Assembly (NCBI GenBank): GCA_030674155.1
Contig: CM060334.1
Span: forward strand, 24,470,215 to 24,480,214
Direction of reading: 5' to 3'
DNA: 10,000 nucleotides
Source of the DNA: Stramonita haemastoma
Taxonomy: Eukaryota; Mollusca; Gastropoda; Neogastropoda; Muricidae
Position numbers and translations under genes: made by a program. Positions 1 through 8,930 of the stretch are shown here, piece by piece (positions within the stretch are counted from its first letter, which is position 1; every line of letters starts with the position of its first letter). Under the pieces are notes generated by a model. It was not told the origin of the DNA and ran no database searches. It saw nothing but the letters and a program-made list of their open reading frames with translations.

Positions 1-241
1 GGATAGGTCCTCAGCCCGACATCAACAACAACAACAACAACAACCCAACAAGAAAACCTCAAGTGGTATAGAATAATTTTTTTTAAAAACAACCAAACGC
101 ACACACAAAAACAAAGAAAGTCCTGCAGAAATATCCAATGTAAATATAATGCTCAACTTTCAAGACGAAGATTGGGTTTCTCTTACTCGATTTTTTTTTT
201 TTGGGTCTGAAGAATTCTGTTATGAAAGTTTTGTATATATA
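1..241. other. AT-rich non-coding stretch with short CAA repeat
   Basis: No gene is visible. A pure (CAA)n tract lies at about 23-44, and T-rich runs occur near 77-84 and 191-202. The sequence around 170-240 partly resembles the repeat units that begin at 242 (an 'ACTCG' followed by a T-run, then 'TTCTGT'), so the repeat family of the next feature may start earlier than its clear part. Confidence 0.5.
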
Positions 242-452
242 AATCTGTACCTAGAGTGAATCGTTAGTGTGCCCTACTTTTCTTAAAGCGTGTACTGAGA
301 TATCAATGATATATTTATTTAAGAGATACAGGAGGGGGGGGGGTGTGATTTTTTGTTCTGGAACTTCTGTAAGTTAATCTGTGCTTAGTGTGAATCGTTA
401 GTGTCATACATCTCTTAAAGTGTGTACTGAGAAAACCAATAATGTATCGATT
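242..452. repeat. Two-copy direct repeat, offset 134 bp
   Basis: Two related segments run from 242 to about 320 and from 376 to about 452. Each begins with AATCTGT and carries GTGAATCGTTAGTGT, then TCTTAAAG, then GTGTACTGAGA and a CAAT-containing AT-rich end. They differ by scattered substitutions and small indels, so the duplication is not recent. A ten-base G run (334-343) lies between the copies. No coding potential is visible in either copy. Confidence 0.75.
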
Positions 453-687
453 TCAGATACTCGGTTTCTTTTTTTTTCTTTTTTTTTGTTTCTGTCTTAT
501 TTGCTGTTTCCCTGCATTTCTCTCTGACATGGTTTCGTGTTTCCTAAGTTGTGAGGCCTCCTTGATCAATTGATCTGAACTCGACTGGGATTGGTTTTCT
601 TTGCGAATTGACTGGTCTGCAGGAAAATTAATAAGATATGATGTCAGTTAATCTCACATGTTCTGGGTTCCAGCAGAACTATTTCTA
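453..687. other. Non-coding stretch, no gene seen
   Basis: A T-rich run lies at about 469-488. A perfect 12-bp palindrome GATCAATTGATC occurs at 564-575. I see no open frame, exon-like segment or RNA gene here. Confidence 0.5.
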
Positions 688-1030
688 GAGAAGGTTAAAC
701 TAAGCATGCGACATTGGTCCTTTTTTAAAATTCTCTTAGGGTTCTTCTAGATAAGATTTCGATTTGTAGGGAAGGTTAGACTATGCATTCGACATTGTCC
801 AATTTTTATTCTCTTAAAATTCTTTTAGATAAGAAAACGATTTGTAGAGGTTAGACTATGAATTCGACATTGGTCCGTTTATTAGTCTCTTAAGATTCTT
901 CTAGATAAGAAAACGATTTGCGCAGAAGTCTAGACTACGCATTCGATATTGGTGTGTTTTTAATGCTCTTAAGATTCTTCTAGATAAGAAAACGATTTGT
1001 AGAGGTTAGATATAGACTATGCACTGGACG
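688..1030. repeat. Minisatellite array, 75-82 bp period, about four units
   Basis: A degenerate tandem array. Each unit carries a core resembling CTCTTAAGATTCTTCTAG, then ATAAGAAAACGATTTG, then (G)AGGTTAGACTATGC and ATTCGACATTGG. The matching 'GC' of the TATGC anchor falls at 704, 785, 860, 939 and 1021, giving spacings of 81, 75, 79 and 82 bp. The 34-base cores at 887-920 and 966-999 are identical, while the outer units are more diverged and the last is cut short. This is normal for a local unequal-crossover array. Function unknown; most likely an AT-rich minisatellite. Confidence 0.85.
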
Positions 1031-1569
1031 TAAGTTTTTCTTTTTTTCTTTTTATTAAAAAAAGAAATATGGAAATAGCACGCACCTGGAGTTGACAATG
1101 AACATGCGATAAAAAATTAAATTAATCCTCTTGTGTTGAGGGGTCTCATTTTCTAAAACCAGAGATAATGAGAATGGATTTACCCACCCACCCAAAAAAA
1201 AATTCAAACAGTTCACGCTTTTAAGATACAATGAAAATACCAATGCGCTGTACAGAAAGGCTTTTTTTTTTTTTTTTTTGTCTTTTTGCTGTTTAATTTT
1301 ATTTTTGCAGTACACAGTTAGTTCTGCTGTAAACGAAGCTCATGATAATTTACATGCCAAATAATGAATTGTTGATTGAACTCTTATGTTGCATGACGCT
1401 TAGTCAGTCAATAACGGACAAAGGAGTTGTACTGTACGTGTTATGTCCTGTTATTCCCGTTATTGTTATCAACCAAGTAGGCTGACAGTTTTGAAACACT
1501 TGCAACTATTATTTATTGAATCATTCTTTATACAGATTTCGATTTAGTTAAAACGGATTGAAATTTAGT
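1031..1569. other. Non-coding stretch with homopolymer runs, no gene seen
   Basis: Holds an A-rich run near 1057-1066, an A run at about 1194-1202 and a long T run at about 1263-1279. An open frame on the - strand (1055-1315) reads mostly Lys and Phe runs from the homopolymers and matches no family I know. No splice-bounded coding segment is apparent. Confidence 0.5.
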
Positions 1570-1634
1570 TTGTGTGGTGTGTGTGTGTGGTGTGGTGTTG
1601 TGTGTGTGTGTGTTGTGTGTTGTGTGTGTGTGGT
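1570..1634 (+). repeat. (TG)n microsatellite, interrupted
   Basis: TG dinucleotide repeat broken several times by GG or TT insertions. First of four different microsatellites packed between 1570 and 2271. The Val/Cys-rich open frame crossing it comes from repeat composition only. Confidence 0.95.
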
Positions 1635-1724
1635 GGGACAGGAAAGGAATATTGGCAGGACTTCATGTTCGACTCGTTTGAACACTGATGATTGCCAAAT
1701 TACATATCTACCTGCCAGGAGAAC

Positions 1725-1731
1725 GAGAGAG

Positions 1732-1801
<70 letters not shown>
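1725..1801 (+). repeat. (GA)n microsatellite
   Basis: Almost pure GA dinucleotide repeat with one GG interruption near 1735. It is the reverse complement of the TC tract at 1950-2271, so the two could pair on a single strand across a loop of about 150 bases. Arg/Glu open frames over it are artefacts. Confidence 0.97.
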
Positions 1802-1804
<3 letters not shown>

Positions 1805-1812
1805 AGACAGAC

Positions 1813-1844
<32 letters not shown>

Positions 1845-1932
1845 CAGACAGACAGACAGACGACAGACACAGATAGACAGACAGACAGACTGAGACAGAG
1901 AAGGTAGACAGAGAGAGAGACAGACAGATGGT
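1802..1932 (+). repeat. (GACA)n microsatellite, compound with the GA tract
   Basis: GACA tetranucleotide repeat with variant units (GACAGA, GACGACA, GATA and TGAGACA steps). It directly continues the GA tract. The same GA-then-GACA order recurs at 5181-5284. Confidence 0.95.
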
Positions 1933-1947
1933 GGGAGGAACAAACGG

Positions 1948-3470
<1,523 letters not shown>

Positions 3471-3477
3471 TTTACAG

Positions 3478-3572
3478 CATAAACTGTTCTCCTTTACAAT
3501 TTTTATTGAGATGGCAACAATGCCTTTGACCGCCCGATGCAGACTCATTTGCATGCTATTTCCCGTGGGCTG
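3478..3572 (+). CDS. Candidate exon, weak, unknown product
   Basis: A possible internal exon of 95 bases. Upstream is a pyrimidine-rich stretch ending in TTTACAG (3471-3477); downstream is CTG|GTAGGG, a passable donor at 3573. The frame beginning CAT AAA CTG is open, reads HKLFSFTIFIEMATMPLTAR and on, and ends with two carried bases. That matches the phase needed by the well-supported exon at 4169, whose first base completes a codon. Against it: the residues match no family I know, the polypyrimidine tract may be mere microsatellite, and phase agreement has a one-in-three chance of being accidental. The opposite strand is also open here (3468-3743) without recognisable content. Confidence 0.2.
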
Positions 3573-3782
3573 GTAGGGACGTTGTGACAGATTTATGTTC
3601 GCCTTGTCCTTGGCGTACAATTCGGCTGATTGCATGGCGCGGTTCTGTGTCCTTTTATTTTGGGGTAGGGTTGAGGGAGGGACGGGGTGAGGTCGGTCTT
3701 CTAAAAGACAAGAAACAGTCCTGGATAAAAATGAAAGAAACAAAGTAGTAGCTAGGGGTGCTGGACAGGAGACAGGGTTTGA
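3573..3782. other. Unique sequence, no feature seen
   Basis: Moderately GC-balanced unique DNA, probably intronic. It contains a G-rich patch around 3661-3692. No recognisable coding segment or RNA gene. Confidence 0.4.
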
Positions 3783-3890
3783 AGAAGAAAGAGGATGGGG
3801 ATGGGGGAGGAGGAGAGGGGGGAGATGGAGGAGGAGGGGGAGGAGGAGGAGGAGAAGAAGAAGAAGAAGAAGAAGAAGAAGAAGAAGAAG

Positions 3891-3934
<44 letters not shown>

Positions 3935-4040
3935 GATGGGGAAAGAAGAAGAAGAAGAAGAAGAAGAAGAAGAAGAAGAAGAAGAAGAAGAAGAAGAAAA
4001 TGGAGAAGGAAGAGAAGAAGAAGAAGAAGAAGAAGAAGAA
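3783..4040 (+). repeat. Compound triplet array: GGA, GAA, CAA, GAA
   Basis: A succession of trinucleotide tracts sharing one register: GGA-rich (about 3805-3852), AAG (3852-3891), AAC (3892-3933), AAG (3946-3998), then AAG again after a short GGA-containing break (4006-4040). Each neighbouring type differs from the next by one substitution, so the array probably grew by slippage plus point change. Open frames on + read as Glu, Gln/Asn, Lys or Arg runs depending on frame; none has support as a gene. It lies about 130 bases before the acceptor of the 4169 exon. Confidence 0.95.
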
Positions 4041-4168
4041 ATAGTTATTTTCTTTGCTAGTGATTTTGTTGATTTTTTAAACTTAATTTTGAACGTACAT
4101 TTTTGTTGTTACGTGACAAGTTTCATATTCCTTTCTCTTTGTATTTGTTGTTCTTTACATTGTTGCAG

Positions 4169-4353
4169 GGGTATTACCCAGCTGAACACTCTGGGAGAGG
4201 TACCCAGCATGTGCACTCTAATTCACTCCATCCCACCTGAGAATTACTGTGATATTGAAAGCACACTGCGTAAGAGAGGTCGGCTGTATGAATTTCTGTT
4301 TAAAAAGTACTTCGCCACAGAGGCGGCCAAACTCCGCCTTCAGAGGATAGCAA
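4169..4353 (+). CDS. Internal coding exon of an unidentified host protein
   Basis: The best coding candidate for a host gene. It is preceded by a long T-rich pyrimidine tract and TTGTTGCAG (acceptor AG 4167-4168) and ends at GCAA|GTATGT (donor GT 4354-4355), both good matches to metazoan consensus. The 185-base exon has only one sensible frame: base 4169 completes a split codon, 61 full codons follow from 4170, and one base is carried over. The peptide starts GITQLNTLGEVPSMCTLIHS and later contains ESTLRKRGRLYEFLFKKYF followed by ATEAAKLRLQR. It looks soluble, with a basic, probably helical second half. Base composition and mixed codons (CTG, CAG, GAG, GGC-type) differ clearly from the AT-rich flanks. 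I do not recognise the family, so no function is given. A + strand multi-exon gene is implied, with the other exons mostly outside the window. Confidence 0.75.
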
Positions 4354-4690
4354 GTATGTCAGCCCTTAACTCGCAACACTCTAGATTGGCTGAGCCGTAT
4401 CTGAAATCCTTGTTTTGTTAAGTGCATTTCTGATGCTGTGTCATTTTCTATGTCTCAGACCCGAATTCCAAATCTTGCTTTCATGATTTCGGCCCTATAT
4501 TAAGCATGAATTTTTAAACAAGATCAGTTGGATGTCGTGCAATATCTGTCTGACACATAAGCAAATTTCTGTTGCGCGACACCTTTCTGGGATATGAATA
4601 TGACTAACATGAACAACAAAAAAGTCTCCATGTCTCTCTCTCAAGTCGGTGTATGGCTGTCTGTACGGCGAGGTATTTGAAAACTGTTAC
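4354..4690. other. Probable intron, no further feature seen
   Basis: Starts with the donor GTATGT. The frame of the preceding exon stays open by chance to a TAA at 4419-4421, which would matter only if the intron were retained. Otherwise unique AT-rich sequence without repeats or recognisable coding segments. Confidence 0.5.
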
Positions 4691-4850
<160 letters not shown>

Positions 4851-5180
4851 TACACTTCACCCATGTGTGGTACCAGATAGGATGAATAAGACAGAGTGCA
4901 TATTCTGGGTACGGGTGACCCCTCAGGATGCTAAACTAGGGAACGCCCAAGAACAGCAAAGCGAGCTAATGTTAGGGAGAGGAAGAGACCAGTTTGGCCC
5001 AGTCGCCAAAAAAAAGAGAAAAAAAAACTTTTTAAAAAAATAAGAGGACAGAGACTATAAATCCATCATGGGCTGTGGCGTCGTTTTATTTATTGCCAGC
5101 ATGTCTGCTTTTTGTTCTGTCTTTCTTGTTTTCTTTCTTCTTCTTCTTTCCTGTTGTTTTCCTTCTTCTTGTCCTGCGTA
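4851..5180. other. Unique non-coding stretch, no gene seen
   Basis: Contains an A-rich patch at about 5009-5041 and a TTC-rich pyrimidine patch at about 5126-5172. A short + frame from 5075 is Phe/Leu-rich from the pyrimidine patch and runs into the GACA repeat; I do not accept it as a gene. Confidence 0.5.
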
Positions 5181-5206
5181 GAAGAGAGAGAGAAGAAGAG
5201 ACAGGC

Positions 5207-5237
<31 letters not shown>

Positions 5238-5250
5238 TAGACAGAAAGAC

Positions 5251-5284
<34 letters not shown>
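5181..5284 (+). repeat. GA then (GACA)n compound microsatellite
   Basis: A short GA/GAA run (5181-5203) followed by GACA units with a few GATA and GAAA variants to 5284. Same order and strand as 1725-1932. Confidence 0.95.
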
Positions 5285-5285
<1 letters not shown>

Positions 5286-5853
5286 ACGTCTCCGAGTCTC
5301 AGGAAAGGTGGAAATAATTAGTATACAGTGTGAGTGCGAGGAAGAAGATAGGCATTTCCCTTTTTCTTTCTTTTCCTTTGGTCTTTAAAGAATCACATGC
5401 ATTCTAATTTGTGTGCCTTTCTTGTTCAGTTTCTCTTTTCTTTACCTATTCTGATTTAAAAGTGAAGTCCCCTGTTATTAACCTCATAAAGCTTTTTATT
5501 TCGGTGATAGGCTCAGACTACCTCTATGCCAAAGGCTACACACAACCTTAATTTTTTGGCCACTTTTCAGTCTGGCATTCATAACAAGGCATCCACACAA
5601 ATGTTAACGCACTTTTTGTGAAAGCCTCCGACTCAGAAAACCCATGTGATTTTGCACAAATTTGGTACGCTTGAATTTGTTTGTTTCAGTAAACACTGTA
5701 CCCCGTCAGTCTTTTTGTTGTTTGCTAAGCTTCCTAACCACAGCGATTATGCATGCGCAGGGCCAACACTGTAGGAACACAAGCAATCCTTCGTTGAATG
5801 ATTATTTCCAACTTTCTGGTGACTGCCTGGGTATTTGCTCTTTGTCCTTAATT
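5285..5853. other. Unique sequence, possibly intronic, one doubtful exon
   Basis: No repeat or clear gene. An acceptor-like TTGTTTCAG ends at 5689; the frame after it is open until 5914 and has the phase that the 4169-4353 exon would need. A possible donor CTGG|GTATTT lies at 5831. The predicted residues (for example FLTTAIMHAQGQHCRNTS) match nothing I know, so this is recorded only as a possibility. Confidence 0.3.
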
Positions 5854-5889
5854 TCCCCCCCCCCCTCCAAAAAAAAAAAAAAAAAAAAA
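5854..5889 (+). repeat. C-run followed by A-run
   Basis: Thirteen C (5854-5866), TCC, then about 21 A, ending in ACACACA. The A-run could be a decayed poly(A) tail, but no element body with matching features is recognisable upstream. Confidence 0.9.
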
Positions 5890-5978
5890 CACACAGTGCA
5901 TTTTTCATACTGTTAAGCTGCACTAGTCATAGTATCAATGCGATCGCCACGTGAAAAATCTGCAAACAGCAAATCGGT

Positions 5979-6042
5979 CTATAGCGGATGGCCGTCCAAA
6001 ACAGTTGCTTTACACTGATCCGCTATAGCGGTACGGCCGTCC
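5979..6042. repeat. Paired CTATAGCGG motif, direct and inverted
   Basis: CTATAGCGGATGGCCGTCC (5979-5997) recurs as CTATAGCGGTACGGCCGTCC (6023-6042) in direct orientation. In addition CTATAGCGGAT (5979-5989) is a perfect 11-bp inverted repeat of ATCCGCTATAG (6018-6028), leaving a 28-base loop, and CGCTATAGCG (6021-6030) is itself a palindrome. The GC-rich motif stands out from its AT-rich surroundings. It may be part of a dispersed repeat or a small non-autonomous element, but no terminal repeats or target duplication were found. Confidence 0.6.
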
Positions 6043-6364
6043 TCTGAGAGTTAAAAATCGCAGAATTTGTTTTGTCTGGCTAGCACTTTATAGAAGATAC
6101 TACATGACCCGAGGCTAATGGTCGAGTGTAGCCGAAACAGCAGCGGATGTTGAAAGCTGTTCCCCAGCTTAACATTCTAGGAGGAGGGGGGGGGGGTTCA
6201 CGGGTTCACCCCACAATTATGTATGCGCTCGAACTCGTTCATCACTGATGGAGGGGAATCCCTGTGAGACCGCTAACCAGTACACACTGGTGAGAATAGG
6301 CCTGGAGTTTGCTGCTTTTGCCCCTGCTGTATCAGTGTCCGTGTGTGTGTATTGAATATAATTA
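6043..6364. other. Unique stretch, no gene seen
   Basis: Includes a G run at 6187-6196 with a GGTTCACGGGTTCACCCC patch after it. No open frame of note, no tRNA fold that I could support. Confidence 0.45.
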
Positions 6365-6444
<80 letters not shown>

Positions 6445-6497
6445 GTCTTCCTGTCTGTCTGTCTGTCTGTCTCTATCTTCTATCTATCTTCTATCTC

Positions 6498-6564
<67 letters not shown>

Positions 6565-6600
6565 GTCTTCTGTCTGTCTGTCTGTCTTCTATCTATCTAT
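6365..6600 (-). repeat. (GATA)n/(GACA)n compound microsatellite
   Basis: On the + strand it reads (CTAT)n at 6365-6443, (CTGT)n with CTTC steps to about 6470, (CTAT)n again to about 6563, (CTGT)n to 6585, then CTAT to 6600. The - strand therefore reads GATA and GACA. It abuts the 3' end of the - strand LINE remnant at 6601. Confidence 0.97.
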
Positions 6601-6905
6601 CCCTTTGTCTGGCGACCGTGGGGGCACTCATGAAGACTTGACAACCAGTTCCCTCCATTCCTCTCTCTGTTCTGCCTTTCTCAAAATTTTGGCTGAGTTC
6701 TAGGTCTGTCCTATTCGCTGATGTTGTTCCTCCCATCTCTTCCTGGTCTGCCTCTTTTTCTCCTCCTTGGACAGTGCCTTGCAGTATTGTTTTTGCTAGT
6801 CCTTTTGATCTTGTGACATGCCCTACATTTAAGTTTACGCTTCTTTACGATTGATAGAAGATTTTTGTAGGGACCAATGGTTTGCTGGATTCTTTCATTG
6901 ATTCT
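6601..6905 (-). mobile_element. LINE 3'-terminal remnant on the minus strand, broken
   Basis: Reading the minus strand from about 6905 down gives pieces of the very common C-terminal tail of a LINE polyprotein. Pieces are INERIQQTIGPYKNLLSIVKK ending KRKLK (6828-6902), GHVTRSKGLAKTILQGTVQGG (6761-6823), KRWEEQHQRI (6712-6741) and [19 protein letters not shown] (6631-6687), then TGA (6628-6630). The basic Arg/Lys stretch after GTVQGG and the Trp-Glu-Glu segment are hallmarks of this tail. Lesions are a frame change near 6824-6827, another near 6742-6760 and an in-frame TAG at 6700-6702. Only about 90 codons remain, so the copy is dead. It differs in sequence from the 2272-3223 element, so it is a second family. 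Its 3' end is followed at once by GATA repeats. The clade is not assigned. Confidence 0.85.
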
Positions 6906-7433
<528 letters not shown>

Positions 7434-7446
7434 AAAATCTTGGAAT

Positions 7447-7478
7447 GGGGAAGGTGCGTGTGGGGAGTGGGGGTTAGG
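7447..7478 (+). other. G-rich segment, possible G-quadruplex
   Basis: G runs at 7447-7450, 7462-7465, 7469-7473 and 7476-7478 give four tracts of three or more, though one loop is 11 bases. The last part reads GGGGGTTAGGGTTTTGG, which looks telomere-like but is too short to call telomeric. Confidence 0.4.
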
Positions 7479-7613
7479 GTTTTGGAAAAGGATGGATATC
7501 TAATGCATCCTTATCTTGTTGTCTGAGTGTATGCTATTTAAGTTTTAAGGCAGATCCAAAATACACTTGAGTGTTGTTATGGGTTGTTTTTGTTGTTGTT
7601 TGTTTTGCTTTTT

Positions 7614-7681
7614 GGGGGGGGGGGGGGGGGGGGCTCCTTTTTTTTTTTTCTTTTTTTTTTCTTTCTTATTTTTTTTTTTTT
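7614..7681 (+). repeat. G20 run followed by T-rich run
   Basis: Twenty consecutive G (7614-7633), CTCC, then T runs separated by single C or CTTTC to 7681. Homopolymers of this length are error-prone in sequencing, so their exact lengths are uncertain. Confidence 0.9.
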
Positions 7682-7820
7682 GCCTTTTCTCTGCTCTCTC
7701 TCTTCTCTCTTCTTCTTCTCTTCTTCTTCTTCTTCTTCTTCTTCTTCTTCTTCTTCTTCTTCTTCTTCTTCTTCTTCGCATTCTTCGCAATTCTTCAGCA
7801 ATTTTCCTATTCTTCTCTTT
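7682..7820 (+). repeat. (TTC)n microsatellite
   Basis: TC/TTC-rich lead-in from 7682, pure TTC from about 7721 to 7776, then decaying units containing GCA (CATTCTTCG, CAATTCTTCAG). The Arg/Glu and Phe/Ser/Leu open frames over it are composition artefacts. Confidence 0.95.
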
Positions 7821-7880
7821 TTCACAATTCTTCTTCATCTTTCACAATTCCTCTTCATCTTCGCAATTCTTCTTCTTCTT
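7821..7880 (+). repeat. 20-bp minisatellite, three units, derived from TTC
   Basis: Three consecutive 20-base units start at 7821, 7841 and 7861. The first is TTCACAATTCTTCTTCATCT, the second changes one T to C, and the third starts TCGCAATTCT and ends in pure CTT. It appears to have arisen from the neighbouring TTC tract and then expanded at a larger period. Confidence 0.75.
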
Positions 7881-8270
7881 CAAGGCAATCGAGGCACCAC
7901 ACTGAAGTTCTATCCTCTAGATTGCTCCATGCGCGTTGTTATGTGTGTCTATGTATACTTTTCACCCATTAAAGTGTGGAACTTTCGTACACAATGCCAT
8001 GTTCACAATAACACTAAGGAACGTTCATTTTCTGACTATTAATTTGTTTTCATTATTCTCAGAAATTTATAAATGTGCATACCGATTCAAGTAACATGAT
8101 GATTGTAATCCCTTTTATGCACACTATCATTTTATTCTTGTGTTGTGGTCTTTAGGTTGGTACTTCTGGGATGGCTATATGTGTATAGAATTATGCAATC
8201 TTTATCACATTGTTTGCCTTGTGGTGTGTCTTCACTTTGTTCGATTGATAGCACTGTGCAGACGAAGACA
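7881..8270. other. Unique stretch, no supported gene
   Basis: AT-rich unique DNA. An acceptor-like GTGGTCTTTAG ends at 8155 and the following frame (SWYFWDGYMCIELCNLYHIV if joined in the phase of the 4169 exon) is open and hydrophobic, but no donor is convincing. I treat it as a chance opening. Confidence 0.4.
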
Positions 8271-8278
8271 GACAGAAG

Positions 8279-8279
8279 A

Positions 8280-8319
<40 letters not shown>

Positions 8320-8345
8320 TGGAGGGAGGGAAGGGGGGGGGGGGG
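8279..8345 (+). repeat. (GA)n then G-rich tract
   Basis: GA repeat (about 8281-8310) passing into G runs at 8310-8319, 8324-8326, 8328-8330 and 8333-8345. All-purine apart from one T, and a strong candidate for G-quadruplex or triplex formation. Confidence 0.93.
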
Positions 8346-8434
8346 CAAGCAAAGAAACAATGCATGAAGACATTTTATTTTTAAAAGCAAACGAGACTAC
8401 CAATGACAACACGTCCTCGCTGCATCCTCCTTTG

Positions 8435-8449
8435 CCCCCCCCCCCTCCC

Positions 8450-8510
<61 letters not shown>

Positions 8511-8588
8511 CCACACACACACTTACTACTCACTTACTGACTACACTTACTGACTCACTCACTGACTCACTCACTCATTCACTCACTC
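8435..8588 (+). repeat. C-run, (AC)n, then (CACT)n compound microsatellite
   Basis: Eleven C (8435-8445), AC repeat 8451-8508 with a short break and continuation to about 8521, then TTACT and TCACTCAC-type tetranucleotide repeat to 8588. Confidence 0.95.
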
Positions 8589-8616
8589 CACAACAGACAA
8601 AACATCACACACACCA

Positions 8617-8639
8617 CGCGCGCGCGCGCGCGCGCGCGC
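8617..8639 (+). repeat. (CG)n alternating tract
   Basis: Twenty-three bases of uninterrupted alternating C and G, flanked by CACACACACCA on the left and CACCACCACA on the right. Long pure CG tracts are uncommon in animal DNA because methylated CpG decays, and alternating purine-pyrimidine DNA of this type is the classic Z-DNA former. Confidence 0.95.
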
Positions 8640-8928
8640 ACACCACCACACCACCACCTCACCACCACCCCCGCCTTCATCCTCACGATCGACCGGTCAC
8701 TTTTTTTTTCTTCTCTTTTTTTTTTTAAAACTTTCGTCAATTCTAGATTTTCTTTTAGCTCTGACGAACATAGTAATTTGCATACATTTGCATGGACTGT
8801 GTGAAGGCTTGCCATATAGCTTGCTTGTTTCTTTGAGGTCTAGCTATAGCTCTTGTGTGGTCCTGTGGATTCTTTGGGGCTGATTTAACACCATTTACTG
8901 TTGGACGGGTTATCGTTTAGCCTTGGTG
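8640..8928. other. Unique stretch with paired octamer motifs
   Basis: CACCA-rich start, T-rich runs at about 8701-8726, then unique DNA. The octamer ATTTGCAT occurs at 8776-8783 and again at 8786-8793, ten bases apart. A 10-bp palindrome AGCTATAGCT lies at 8842-8851. No coding segment recognised. Confidence 0.45.
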
Positions 8929-8930
8929 TG

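Noticed and set aside
3758..4421. A + strand frame of about 208 codons joining poly-Glu/Lys/Asn runs to the 4169 exon peptide
   Set aside because: The repeat part is triplet microsatellite, and a strong acceptor separates it from the exon. The frame also runs past the donor at 4354 into intron.
5854..5889. A-run as poly(A) tail of a processed pseudogene or SINE
   Set aside because: It follows a C-run and has no recognisable element body, polyadenylation signal or target-site duplication.
6187..6215. GGTTCACGGGTTCACCCC as a tRNA or SINE B box
   Set aside because: It does not keep the B-box consensus, and I could not fit a matching A box or cloverleaf upstream.
7473..7483. TTAGGGTTTTGG as telomeric repeat
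   Set aside because: Only one TTAGGG unit; no tandem array.
8156..8290. Hydrophobic peptide after an acceptor-like TTTAG as a membrane-spanning exon
   Set aside because: Phase fits the 4169 exon but no good donor exists before the GA repeat, and hydrophobic composition is common in T-rich DNA.
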